From contig NC_056036.1 of NCBI RefSeq assembly GCF_004379255.2, positions 1,054,001 through 1,118,000 of the forward strand: 64,000 nucleotides of DNA, in the 5' to 3' direction. Made by a program: the position numbers and the translations under genes. The notes beneath the pieces were generated by a model, which had not been told where the DNA came from, made no database searches, and saw only the letters and a program-made list of their open reading frames with translations. The stretch comes from Salvia splendens. Taxonomy: Eukaryota; Streptophyta; Magnoliopsida; Lamiales; Lamiaceae. Below, piece after piece: positions 44,201 to 54,753 of the stretch. The first letter of the stretch is position 1. Each line of letters starts with the position of its first letter.

Positions 44201-46084
44201 TCTCATCTTCTGGAGTAGGAGGCAGTGGAACCGCCTTGCCTAACGAGTAAATCAGCTTATGTTTCGTGTTTCTGTAGCCGGTGTCGATGTGATAAGGCCT
44301 CAATATCTCCAAACACAAGTTATCACGCACTTGTGCTACTTTGCAAGACAGTTTTTTAATGTAGCAAGACCTTGTTTCCTTTTTCAGTTTCCTGAAATAG
44401 TGAATCATCAAATTGAAATGTGTGTAATACCGAAAGTAGTGAATTTACCTTTTAGGATTCGATCAAACGCGAGAATAAATTATTCAACAAGTAAGTTCTT
44501 TGACGGTTGTGTTTATGTACTTCACAACTCGCAATATCTTTTATGAATCTAGATTTGTTTTCTATCTGTTTATTCACGGCCTATTTTGTAGACTAGCATC
44601 CCATAACCCAACAAGGGAATTTTATAAGTATTGTGTTAATAAACTCAAATCGCAATATCGATAATGAATCTAGATCCGTTGTCTGGTTGCCTATCATTAG
44701 ATGATAACCGGAATTTCGATTGGTTATATAGTCAACTCAAATATCAATTATGAATCTAGGTTTATTTTTCGATTGCGTGTCAAGAATTTGGACATACCTA
44801 TCAAGTATTGTCCATGTTGCGCGTAGTGATGATATTTCTTCCACAAGAACATCAAGCAATGGAGCTCCAACTATGATTTTCACTTGGATTTCCACCTATT
44901 CAAAGGATTCTCATGTTATTGCAATGAAATATGTGTGTTTTGCTACAAAAGATAATAGTAGAATCTTGCTTGTGATATAATATATTACCCCTTTTTCTTC
45001 ACATTCAACGGCACTGCTTTGGAGTGTGCTTACATACTCTTCGAGCTTTCTAGAAACGTCTTCCTCGATTGCACGACCGTGTGCTCCCACGAAGGTCTTG
45101 TGGCCTACTTGAATCTTGAAACCCACTGTAGATACATCAGTTGACAATGAGCATGTAATAAAATTGCAATAAATAAATAATTATATGAAACTATATGTCA
45201 CTGTTCAGTTATCCCTTTCCAATTACACTATGTTGGATTTTTCAAGAACATATGTATAGAGAACATTACATAAATTCTGAATCACATTGGTTAAAATCAT
45301 ATCTTTGTCAGCATAAGATTAGGGGTGAGCAAAAAATTTGGAAATCAATTATCCAACCCAAATTTTATAATTTGGTTCGAATTTCAATTAGTTCGGTTTT
45401 ATTTTTAAGAAAATTAGTTTATCGGTTTGGTTCAATTTGGGTACAAAAATTTGAAAAATAAAATACAAAAACCTAATTTATTTTAAACATTATAATCCTA
45501 ATATACATAACATGTACACTCATAATAAAATTAATTAGGTTGTGATTTTATTTATAAGTGATCATTTTTTCAATTTGATTTGATTTGATTTTGTTAAAAA
45601 TCAAACTGAAAATCAAATACTCAAGCTTAATCGCTCTTATTATGCAAGATTTAACCCTTTTACTAAATTGACGCTTATGAAGACAAATTGTCAAAGCAAA
45701 GAAAAAATTGAAGCAAAAAATGGTTTAAGAAAGAAAAGGAAAATGTCTAAGTGAAAAATAGTTGTCTATTCAACTATGAGAAAACTGGCTCAATAAAGCT
45801 CCTACCAACACTTTTTTCTGCGTCCGTCCCTGTTTACCAACTCCTTCTGTAGTAAACGAGACATAGAATTACTTACTGGGATGAAGGACTCTATCGAGCG
45901 CTCCCAGGAACGTGATTGTTCTAACTTCTTCGAACGTCTGTTCCCTATTCAAAACATCACTAATAATCTTCTTGAACTCGTCGATGTCATGAGTTTTGAA
46001 TGCGTCGAAAGCAATCACAACGCCACCGAGCATGAGAGGAGTGCACCTCCTGGTGCTGCAGCTCCGAGCAACGAATGAATCCAT
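41255..46084 (-). CDS. USP-like domain pseudokinase 2 with duplicated glycine loop
   Basis: Eleven exons (46084-45877, 45125-44989, 44895-44798, 44391-44045, 43549-43406, 43327-42674, 42565-42408, 42304-42231, 42151-42013, 41936-41787, 41353-41255) give 735 residues. It is a paralog of the kinase at 35453-39256, with an N-terminal USP-like region and a longer acidic linker. Exon 6 repeats a 75-residue block, so the protein has two glycine loops: LGEGGHGIECKGK then IGEGGYGIVYKGK. The Lys (VAVKVQKE) and the DFG motif (LGDFGLAKY) remain. The catalytic loop, however, reads HCNVRPSN instead of HRD, so both the Arg and the catalytic Asp are lost. It is most likely a pseudokinase or scaffold. The last intron contains a solo LTR. 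Confidence 0.88.
41519..41695 (-). mobile_element. Solo LTR of the TRIM family in kinase 2 intron 10
   Basis: 177 bp match the LTR of the TRIM at 29194-29915 in reverse orientation, beginning TGTTAGGATC and ending ACCCAACA on the plus strand. It is flanked by a 5-bp AACAG duplication (41514-41518, 41696-41700). Single LTRs usually arise by recombination between the two LTRs of a full element. The surroundings hold two copies of a TACCAAAAAAATTTGGTA palindrome. Confidence 0.88.
42340..42361. repeat. GC-rich perfect palindrome in kinase 2 intron
   Basis: GGGGGCTCGAGCCCCC forms a perfect palindrome within a run of eight G residues. A near-identical palindrome, GGGGGGCTTGAGCCCCCC, lies in the neighbouring intron at 42608-42625. 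The shared form suggests the ends of a decayed mobile element. Confidence 0.6.
42869..43318 (-). repeat. 225-bp in-frame tandem duplication in kinase 2 exon 6
   Basis: The word GAGAAGTCATCCGTTGCAGT occurs at 42931 and again at 43156, an offset of 225 bp (75 codons). The duplicated block spans an acidic stretch (EENKAGDEVDDE / EESKAGEEVEDE), the Cys-containing linker, the ATDDFSFD segment and the glycine loop. Since 225 is a multiple of three, the frame stays open. Confidence 0.92.
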
Positions 46085-47170
46085 GAAGATGTTCTATGTA
46101 AATTCAAGAACAACACAATCTCCTTTAAGGAAAATCTATTACATGACAGAGTTTCCTTAGCAAAATTATGGCTCCTTTCTACTGTTTGTTTGCTGTCATT
46201 GTTTTTGTCATTTGTCAATTTTGTGAGAAAAGGAAAACAATAGTGATATATATGTGTTTAATATTTGATTATATATACAGAAACAGGCTGTGTAAGAGGG
46301 ACAAACATAGACATTGTCGAAGCACAGATGGTGATGTTCTCAAGAACACTATGTTTTTCGGGTATCTTTGTTATCGAGGCTGAACAACACAAATGTCATA
46401 GGTGGCTCGCATTTTGAACCGTGTACGTGGTCGTTTTGCTGCATTAATCGTGTCGCTACGTCTCACTTTTCTTGTTTGTTATTGTCTTCTTCTCCAATAG
46501 TTATTTATATAGTGCATGTTTGGTGTAGAAAACTTTCGTTAAATTCTGGTTCTGTACAACTACTTTAAATATGTACACACGGGAATTACTGAATTGTTGA
46601 TTCGTTCTGATTTTACAACTAATCAAGATTTCAAATGAAATACGACTTTGTTTCGTATTATAATACGGCTTTGTTTCGTAGCATACCATGCCATCTCCGA
46701 TAGTGCCACGTTACATAACAAATCAATAGTTCGCTAATTTACAAACATGTTCGAAAGTTGATATGTATAATCAGAATTTGCCGAAGCCAAAAAAATTCAA
46801 AAAGAAATTACATGCAAATTTCCTTGATGAATTTTATACTGAATCATTGAGTGTAACGAAGGTAGGTCACAGGTAGAGTAGGATAAGTATGTCCAGGCAT
46901 TGAAATATTTGTTGGCCAACTATTATGGACAATTTCGAACCTCCCAAATCACCATCTCATCAATATAAAATAAACATGAGCTATATACATATATTTGTAT
47001 GTTACACATAATTTTTATTCCAATATTACAGATAAACATACACAACAAAAAAACAATGAATCAGACAAACGACTGTACATTTACAAGAAAATGATCATTC
47101 TAGCATGAACTTGGAGTAAACTATGTTCAACAATTCAGCAGAAAAAAAATAGATATTTCTTGTTGAAATA

Positions 47171-47314
47171 CTACTTAGTACTCTCTCCTCGTCTCTGTGG
47201 AATTGTATCTGTCTTTGCACATGAACGAAATCCAGCTGATCTCCGTTGCTTGAGGAAAAAATAGACATCCGATGGGTTCTCAAATTTATTTGTCAGCAGA
47301 ATAATGTTTCCACC
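47171..47314 (-). CDS. Hypothetical last exon (47 codons)
   Basis: A good acceptor (TTTTGGTGCAG) precedes 47 open codons ending at TAG, with balanced composition including PSDVYFFLKQRR and a basic tail. The composition looks coding, but I recognise no family and found no convincing upstream exon. It may be a gene fragment or chance. Confidence 0.22.
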   Translation of the reverse strand, partial: GGNIILLTNKFENPSDVYFFLKQRRSAGFRSCAKTDTIPQRRGESTK

Positions 47315-47794
47315 CTGCACCAAAACAGTGAATTTTGAGATATTGTTTTGTTTTTTGGCTAACCTTGGTTTCCTTCTCTTCGTCTGGCAAGCAAACAGTT
47401 CTTTGAACCCTTTCGATAATCCCAGCCACAAAGATACAAGTTGTCTGCCAGCAATAAACTTTATTTACCGATGATTGGTTGGGAATCATCAGAGGATACT
47501 GATGATATTGACAAGGCAGACGCGGAATCTGGTCAAAACATAGGAAATAACCACGCGTTAAATTCACAATGCCAAGACAACAAAGAAGCATAGGATCGAT
47601 CACGGTTAATGGACAACAGTCAGAATTTCCAATGAAGAAAATGAATTTTACAAGTCTATCAAACCAAACCCCTTAAGACAAAGTACTAGATCTACCGTAC
47701 TATGCAAGCCTCGAGAATCCTTATGAATTGATGATTGGTTTTTTCAAGGACGAAAGATATGATAGAGATCTCCATTATACTTTTTACATATTAG

Positions 47795-48215
47795 TTGTTT
47801 TACTTTCATAGTTTAGAGATATAAATAGCTCCTCTTTGGAAGAGCTAGTTATCTCGAAAAATAAAGTGTTTAGAGGACAGTTTTAACTGTAGGCCTCTTC
47901 AGAGGAAGGTTCTTCTTTGAGTTTCAGTTCAAGTTCTCATCTTCTGTTTCCACTTTGTATTTGTTCTTTCCATCTTCATTACACCAATTGATATAGAGTA
48001 AAGGTTGATGAACGCAAAGGAACAAATACAAAGCGCAAACAGAAGAAGGGAACTTGAATTGAGAAGAACAATCCTCCGAAGATACCTAATGATCCTCAAA
48101 ATAGGCTTACGGTTGATACCGTCCTAAACTGTTTATTTTCCGAGATATCTAGTTCTTCCAAAGTAAAGCTATATAGGACTTTTGCTAACTCTAAACTAGG
48201 AAATAAATCAACTCA
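47795..48215. repeat. Imperfect inverted repeat, possible fold-back MITE
   Basis: Two arms of about 190 bp face each other around position 47995. Matching words include TTTGGAAGA.CTAG.TATCTCG, CTTTGTATTTGTTC and CTTCTGTTT. Similarity looks like roughly three quarters. No target duplication was identified. Confidence 0.65.
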
Positions 48216-48698
48216 AAGATAAACAAATGCTCAATCATGTAAAGTAAATTTTAGACAATCTCCATAAGAAAGAAATCATCACAAGGGAAAATGGAGATTT
48301 CTAGCCTGATCTCTAAAATAAACCCTTCAAGGCTGGTCGATATCGAGATATTTCTTTCTGTGATAATTTATAATACTAGCAGATATTTCAGAAACATCTA
48401 CCAAAGTTTTTTTAAAATCTACAAATCCATTTTATAACGTGAAAGGGTGTGTTTATCTTCACTTAAACTGTACTTAGTACTTACAAGGACTCACTTGTCG
48501 CTCGACTTGTTCTTCATAGTTCAATACCAATATATGGAGTTTGCAGTTCAAACGTTCGCGAGATGCACAGGAGTTGCAAATATGCAGAATTAAAGCATCG
48601 TAGAGAAGATACAGAAGTATAGCCAAACCAAAATAGCAGAGTAGTAGAGTACTATCTCTTCTTTCCATCCAATCATTCCTCTCAAACGCGATCTCTCA

Positions 48699-50636
48699 TC
48701 AGTTGATGAACACGCTATCATCTCCAGTCGACATATCCTGCTTTAGAAATCCCAAAATCGAACAAACATTCTCCCTACCATGATGACATGTTGGGTTCGC
48801 CTCAAAAGAATATGTATGGCCTTTTATACCAATCCAACTGATGTCAGCTACTTCCTTTCTGGTCACCTTTTCCATCTTCCTCCTCAGTCGAACAACGCTT
48901 TCCCATCTACCTCGTTGCTCATAAGTGTTAGCCAAATAAATCAAGTAAGGAAGAGACGAGTGAGGTTCCAACTCCATCAATCCGTCTGCAATGGCTTCTA
49001 TCAGCTCTAGATTCTCATAATCCCCACAAGCAAGGAGTAGAGATTCCCATATACGAGAATCAGGTTCCCATTGCAACGAGTACAAGAAATCAATTGCTTC
49101 ATTAATCATGTCAGCTTGAATCATCATATTCACTACACAAGTATAATGCTCATTCATCGGAACTACTCCCCGCTGCTGCTGCTGCTGCATGGAGGAGAAG
49201 ACAGCCATGCCTTCCTCGAGCAATCCACCATAGCTGCAAGCTGAAAGAACCGCAGAATATGTAATCTGATCAGGATGTAAACCACTTTCAAGAAGTTTCT
49301 CAAAAAGTTCAATAGCTTCGAATAGTTTTCCATTATCGGCTAATCCCAGTATCATAGTATTCCATACTATCAAATCTCTGGAAGCCATTTTCGAGAAAAT
49401 TTTCAAGGCAAACTCAACCAACCCATATTTATTATACATTTGCACAAGTGAACTCGCCACAATTGCCTCCGCTTCAAACCCTGTTTTGATCGCGAGCGAA
49501 TGGAGCTGACTACCTTGCTCCACTGGAACAAACACAGCAGCAGAGTGAAGAACAGAGCTGAGTGTGAACTCTGTTGGCCTAATACTTTCCCTCAAAGTAT
49601 AAACAAAAAGATGAAAAGCATTTTCCTCCATATTGTGACTAGCATAGCAGGCGATCATTGCATTGCACACAGCTGAATCGAACACACATGACTCCTTAAA
49701 AACACGCAACGCGCTTCCCAGTCTGTTGCATTTCGAGAAAAGATCAATAGCTGCACTACAAACAACCGCATTCCAAAGAAATCCCATCTTAGTAGAAAAA
49801 CAAAACATCTGCTTACCCTTCTCCCAATTCCGCAAGTTGGAACAAGCAGTAAGCACCGCAGAGACCGTGTATTCGTCTACTTCGAAACCACTACTTCTCA
49901 TCACACAGAACAGAAGCAAAGCAAAACGCTCATAACCCGATTTACAGCAACCAGAAATCATAGCATTCCATGAAATCACATCCACTTTCTCCATACTCAA
50001 AAACACAGCAAGAGAATACTCGACAAGGCCAAGCTTCCCATACATATCAATCAATGAATTCCCCACCACCAAGTTAGAATAACACCCACCATTCTTCACA
50101 ATGCGACAATGCATCTCCTTAGCATGATCCCTACATTTCACACAACACAACAACAATGAAAAAGTGAACTCAGTCGGCCCAACCCCACGCTCCCTCATCT
50201 CCACAAAAACTTCCCACGCACTATCACGAAACCCACTTGAAACATACCCAGATATGACCGTGTTCCAACTCACAGCATCTCGTTCAGGCATTTCGTCGAA
50301 CACCCGACGCGCCGTCGCCATGTCGAAACATTTCACCAAGACTTTCAAGTATAAGTTCCAAGAAAAGATGTTTTTTCTGGACATATCATCAAACATCTTC
50401 ACAGCATCTTTCGGTGATCCCGAATTGAAATAGAGATCGATACATCGATTGCCCAGATATACATTTGAGAAATTCAAGCCAATTTTTACCAACTGCGCGT
50501 GTACTAATTTCAAAGAATTTGAGGGGCTCTTAAGAGAAGAACACTGATCGATGATGCCAGAGAAAAACGACACCGTGTGATGAAATCTGTGAGCTTTTTG
50601 AAGCAAACTGAACATGCAAACGAAGACGACAATCAT
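48699..50636 (-). CDS. Pentatricopeptide repeat protein, PLS class, E subgroup (At1g43980-like)
   Basis: One intronless frame encodes 645 residues. About a dozen PLS-type PPR motifs are visible, for example ISWNAMISGCCKSGYERFALLLF and VWNTMILGLADNGKLFEAIELF, followed by a C-terminal E-type region (PDSRIWESLLLACGDYENLELIE). There is no DYW motif. PLS proteins bind organelle transcripts and direct C-to-U editing, often with a separate DYW partner. A short Gln run (5 x Q) from CTG-type triplets lies near residue 500. The methionine at residue 8 (50615) gives a more typical targeting start rich in Phe, His and Arg. Mitochondrial import is likely but not proven. Confidence 0.93.
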   Translation of the reverse strand: MIVVFVCMFSLLQKAHRFHHTVSFFSGIIDQCSSLKSPSNSLKLVHAQLVKIGLNFSNVYLGNRCIDLYFNSGSPKDAVKMFDDMSRKNIFSWNLYLKVLVKCFDMATARRVFDEMPERDAVSWNTVISGYVSSGFRDSAWEVFVEMRERGVGPTEFTFSLLLCCVKCRDHAKEMHCRIVKNGGCYSNLVVGNSLIDMYGKLGLVEYSLAVFLSMEKVDVISWNAMISGCCKSGYERFALLLFCVMRSSGFEVDEYTVSAVLTACSNLRNWEKGKQMFCFSTKMGFLWNAVVCSAAIDLFSKCNRLGSALRVFKESCVFDSAVCNAMIACYASHNMEENAFHLFVYTLRESIRPTEFTLSSVLHSAAVFVPVEQGSQLHSLAIKTGFEAEAIVASSLVQMYNKYGLVEFALKIFSKMASRDLIVWNTMILGLADNGKLFEAIELFEKLLESGLHPDQITYSAVLSACSYGGLLEEGMAVFSSMQQQQQRGVVPMNEHYTCVVNMMIQADMINEAIDFLYSLQWEPDSRIWESLLLACGDYENLELIEAIADGLMELEPHSSLPYLIYLANTYEQRGRWESVVRLRRKMEKVTRKEVADISWIGIKGHTYSFEANPTCHHGRENVCSILGFLKQDMSTGDDSVFIN

Positions 50637-51395
50637 GAAGTTCTGAAGCGGTATAATATTCAGCTCAATAAACGGCTTAAAATCGTTAGTGGGCCTCTGA
50701 ACTTATTGGGCTTGAACATGGCTTCGGGTATTAGTTAATAGTTACAACCGCTAGACCGCACATATACATTTCTTAGAATTGAACATGAAATCTTTGACTT
50801 TGGACATTAACTAACCAATCCTAAGTCAACGCACGCACATTTATTTGAATTTTCTTGATAATATAAATATAAATTTTAAATGCTGTGTCACAGTGAACTT
50901 GAACCTGAGACCTTAATTTGACCTCAGCAATTAATCACTCTACCATTAACCCTAGTTTATTTTTTTAATGGCTTGATTTGTACCGCATCTAATTTGAAAT
51001 CAAATAGAGATACAAATTTGGATATAATTTGAGTTTGCATTAAGTGTTTTTTTTTAAGAATGATAGTGTTGATATATATCAACACTTGTATATTTTAGTA
51101 CCAAGTATATGCTAATATGGATTGAATTATTGAAGTAAATATGGTAAACACTGTAATTAAAGATTTGATACTTGACTTTAAATTAATTAAAACACAAAGC
51201 ACTAAACTTGAAGAAAAATCAAATATAGCACATACTATTAAATTTGTATACATATACTAATGCGACCAAGCCATAACCCCGACCTAAAAAAATGGTCACT
51301 TGTGAAGGAAGCAAATGAAGTGATGGGAAGAATGTTGACCAAGCCTAACTCATTACCGTGTACTTGTAATCTAGGACAAAATACATACTTGCACC
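50637..51395. other. AT-rich intergenic region upstream of the PPR gene
   Basis: It contains the PPR promoter and AT-rich sequence up to the target duplication of the LTR element at 51401. No gene is visible. Confidence 0.5.
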
Positions 51396-51400
51396 CTCGT

Positions 51401-53462
51401 TGATACGATGATGATGATTATTATTATTATTATTTAGTTAGTTAGTTAATTATAGATTTGCATATCTTTTTCATATCTTTTGTCTTGCTCATTAAGTTAG
51501 TATCCACTATTATAAATAGTGGACATTGTTAGTCATTTTAATCAATTCAAGAAATATCAATTATTCTTCTATTTTATTTTCTCTTACTCTCTTTTCTTTC
51601 AAACGTGCAAAACGCACAAAATCATAATTTTGACGCCGGATTGATCGACGGGCAAAAGCTCCCGCGACGTTCGACGCAAAATCTACGAGTTAAGGAACTT
51701 CATCCTTAACAATTGGTGCTTTCATCGTGAGCTCTTCCACCGAATCGCTGTCTACATGTCGTACGGCTACACCGGATATCAACTCCGGCAGTCGGATTAC
51801 CACCCATGGCAGCCCGTACCTCAACCCCTGCTCTATCCGAACAGAGCGTTAGATCAACAACAATCATATCCATATCCACAGGATGGGAGACTCCACCCAC
51901 AACACAATCCCTACCAAGCCCGTCAACCCACTTCCTGGGACCCGCCATGGCTGCGCCAGGAAACTGCGTATCAGCAACCATCGTCCTACGAGCCAGATTT
52001 GTACTCGCCACCACCCTCTTGTTGGGACCCGCCAAGGTTGTGCACGCAGCAGGGATACTCTCAGCCTTATCAACCGCCTCAGCAGCCACACCATACCGCG
52101 CTCAGACAACCCACTAGCTGGGATCCACCTGCCTACTGGGAGACAACGGGACAACGCCCCTTCCATGAGGTCTCGGCATACGATCATCCGCTGCCCCCCA
52201 ACCATAACTCAGGATGGAATCAACCCGCGCCGCAGCCACCTTGTCCAGCCACCACCACGGCACATCCGACTCTCGCACAACTTCAACAATTGTTGGAAGC
52301 TTGCTACAGGATGGAGTCTCACCTTGTTGCAGCCGACCGACGCATCGACAACATGCTTCCTCCCGAGCTGCCTGAACCTGCGCAGCCCTACGGCTCCCAA
52401 ATTTTCGGGTTTGGGGACCTCGTTCAGCACCTTCCTCCATCAGGAAATAGCAAGGCTTCGTCGGGGCCGGGTTTAGTCCCCTACGACTCATTGGCTCCGC
52501 CGCAGCAGTCAAGTACAACACAACCACCCTTTGCGCTGCTTCCCGATACCGCCCTCGATCAGCCGCCGCCACCGTCGGCGTTGATTCCTGATTGTGATCG
52601 AGTTGAGGAAGGCTTTGCTAATTCTGCCAAGAAGATTCCTGTTTCTTCTGTTGGTTTTGGTGGACTTGAAAAGGTTGAGAAGATGGAGAAGTCCAGTCCG
52701 GATTCCGCGCGCAAAGAGAAACCGGTTCAAGGTTGCGTAGAGATTGAGTGCTCGCGACGATTGAATGCTTCTCGAATCAAGATTCCCCAAGTCCAGATTG
52801 GTTTGGGTAGTTCCATTGTGGACAACGCATCGCTGAAATTATTGAGTGATTCATCTCATGTCAAGGTTCTCGCAAGTATGAATCATCGATCAACATCGCT
52901 CGACGCCGATGCCCGGTTGATTCCTCCGCAAAATGACACTCTATGCTTGAGCATTCATGGACGCATTCACAAGATTTTAGAACCGAATTATCATGTCCAT
53001 AAGGGTCATCCCTTTGTGTTTTTTGATGGAGATGATGCAGAGAGACGTCCAACTATTCGGTGTATGTTTGATCCAGGAGGATTCCTCGACGCTCATCGTT
53101 GCTTCATGGTTCCCACCTTGAGGACAAGGTGGATTTCAACCGTGGGGGAGTTGATACGATGATGATGATTATTATTATTATTATTTAGTTAGTTAGTTAA
53201 TTATAGATTTGCATATCTTTTTCATATCTTTTGTCTTGCTCATTAAGTTAGTATCCACTATTATAAATAGTGGACATTGTTAGTCATTTTAATCAATTCA
53301 AGAAATATCAATTATTCTTCTATTTTATTTTCTCTTACTCTCTTTTCTTTCAAACGTGCAAAACGCACAAAATCATAATTTTGACGCCGGATTGATCGAC
53401 GGGCAAAAGCTCCCGCGACGTTCGACGCAAAATCTACGAGTTAAGGAACTTCATCCTTAACA
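51401..53462 (+). mobile_element. Short, very young LTR retroelement with one ORF
   Basis: Two 311-bp LTRs (51401-51711 and 53152-53462) start TGATACGATG and end CCTTAACA, and read as identical. The element is flanked by CTCGT (51396-51400, 53463-53467). A primer site TTGGTGCTTTCATCG follows the 5' LTR, and a polypurine tract GTGGGGGAG precedes the 3' LTR. The 1.4-kb interior has one ORF and no protease, reverse transcriptase or integrase, so the element is non-autonomous. Just before the 3' LTR, another frame reads LEDKVDFNRGGVD, like the end of Ty3/gypsy pol. This suggests descent from, and help by, such an element. Identical LTRs imply recent insertion. Confidence 0.92.
51756..53162 (+). 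CDS. Pro/Gln-rich protein of the short LTR element
   Basis: The 468-residue ORF starts 45 bp after the 5' LTR and ends 10 bp inside the 3' LTR. The first 140 residues are rich in Pro, Gln, Tyr and Trp, with three repeats of a WDPP motif (residues 61, 90 and 122). A helical segment near 172-200 (LAQLQQLLEACYRMESHL) follows, then a low-complexity linker. The C-terminal 110 residues are globular-looking (SLDADARLIPPQND, VFFDGDDAERRP). There is no CCHC knuckle and no clear gag fold. It may be a diverged or unrelated gag substitute; the function is unknown. Confidence 0.7.
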   Translation: MSYGYTGYQLRQSDYHPWQPVPQPLLYPNRALDQQQSYPYPQDGRLHPQHNPYQARQPTSWDPPWLRQETAYQQPSSYEPDLYSPPPSCWDPPRLCTQQGYSQPYQPPQQPHHTALRQPTSWDPPAYWETTGQRPFHEVSAYDHPLPPNHNSGWNQPAPQPPCPATTTAHPTLAQLQQLLEACYRMESHLVAADRRIDNMLPPELPEPAQPYGSQIFGFGDLVQHLPPSGNSKASSGPGLVPYDSLAPPQQSSTTQPPFALLPDTALDQPPPPSALIPDCDRVEEGFANSAKKIPVSSVGFGGLEKVEKMEKSSPDSARKEKPVQGCVEIECSRRLNASRIKIPQVQIGLGSSIVDNASLKLLSDSSHVKVLASMNHRSTSLDADARLIPPQNDTLCLSIHGRIHKILEPNYHVHKGHPFVFFDGDDAERRPTIRCMFDPGGFLDAHRCFMVPTLRTRWISTVGELIR

Positions 53463-53783
53463 CTCGTTTTCAGGAAACTAATAAAGATTAGAACATTATT
53501 TTCCACATACATGATTATTGCTATATTTATGTCATTGATATTGATATATTGTCACTTGTCTGTAAAATAAAGTAGATACATTGTCCTATAATCCTTAAGT
53601 TTAGAACATGCGCAACACAGACGCGTCCCCGACTCCATTCTCAAGAGAAGGAAAATCGGTGCGGCTGGGTTGTGGGCGGGCACGGTAGCAGCCACACAAT
53701 TTCCTAAAAAACCAAATCGAATTAATTAAATTCAATATTTTTAATAATTTATCAGTATATTTTTTGATCTATAACTATTTTAT
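53463..53783. other. Short spacer between the two LTR elements
   Basis: 320 bp of host sequence including the CTCGT and TTTAT target duplications at its two edges. No feature is seen inside. Confidence 0.6.
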
Positions 53784-54420
53784 TGATGATTCCGCGAATT
53801 TTTGATGATGATAAATGCTCGTAAAAATAAATTACGACACAGAGAATTTTACGTGGTTCGATTTACTGAGGTAAATCTACGTCCACGGGGAGAAATGGGG
53901 GCAGGTTTGTATTGCTTGATCTGCGAATTACAGCTTACAACACAGACTTGCTATATGATTATTTCTCTAGAGAGATTCTAACTACCTCATATCAGATCTA
54001 AGTTCTATTTATATATGGAACTAAGATCGTGGCTTGCATCTCCACCCTAAGTCGTGGATGTCGTGTAGGTCATGGCCTAAGATCGTGGATGTAGCGTAGG
54101 TCATGGCCTACGATCGTGGCCTGAGTTGACACCACGTGGTAGTGGGTGTGTTGGACATCCTGTATGGGTCCACTAACTCCTTGTTCGGTCGAATACCGAG
54201 ACCGAACTGCTTTGGTTGCCGATCTGAGAGTAGAGCTTGATGCCGACCTGAGAGCAGAGCTTGATTGGTTGGCTTTTACCGAGCTGTAGGCTGAGGCCGA
54301 ACTCTTTGGTAATGCCGAACTCCTCCGAACTCTTTGGTAATGCCGAACTCATACTCCTCCTTGGGCTTTGGGCTGATGGGCCGTCACTGCTGTTGGGCTT
54401 GTTTAGTTCGTACCCCATCA
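53784..54420 (-). repeat. 3' LTR of the Tat-like element
   Basis: This 637-bp LTR reads the same as the one at 60568-61204. On the minus strand it starts TGATGGGG and ends AATCATCA. Confidence 0.92.
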
Positions 54421-54753
54421 CTACCCCCCCCGAAAGACGAAGTGAATCACTTCGGCGAAGCGAGTCACTTCGGCATTCTGGATAAAGGTACGGGGGAGGC
54501 TGACGTCAGGGGACGTGCCTTGCATGTGACTGCATTAAATGCGACAGTAAAATCCGGCCGTTGAATCCTGAAAAGGTGGGATTCGAAACGGTGCGACGAT
54601 TTTGAAATCTTCGCCGAATCTGATAAATATGCTCTTTCTTCCTCATTTGAACACCTTTGCTGTTGCGTCTTCTATACTCTCTCTTTCTCGAGAAATTTTC
54701 TTCCGCTTTCAAGAGCTTCTTCAGACTTTCTTCACTTTCAAAAAGTAAGAAAA

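Larger units (their letters stand above)
46085..48698. other. Intergenic region upstream of kinase 2
   Basis: Mostly AT-rich. It contains the promoter of the kinase 2 gene, a possible orphan exon at 47171-47314 and an imperfect inverted repeat at about 47795-48215. No full gene is supported. Confidence 0.5.

Noticed and set aside
45319..45620. Another hAT-like MITE beginning TAGGGGTGAGC
   Set aside because: The left tip looks right, but I could not find a matching right tip or an 8-bp repeat, so it is not listed as an element.
51706..52572. Minus-strand ORFs within the short LTR element
   Set aside because: They are opposite the long Pro/Gln-rich ORF and follow its composition bias.
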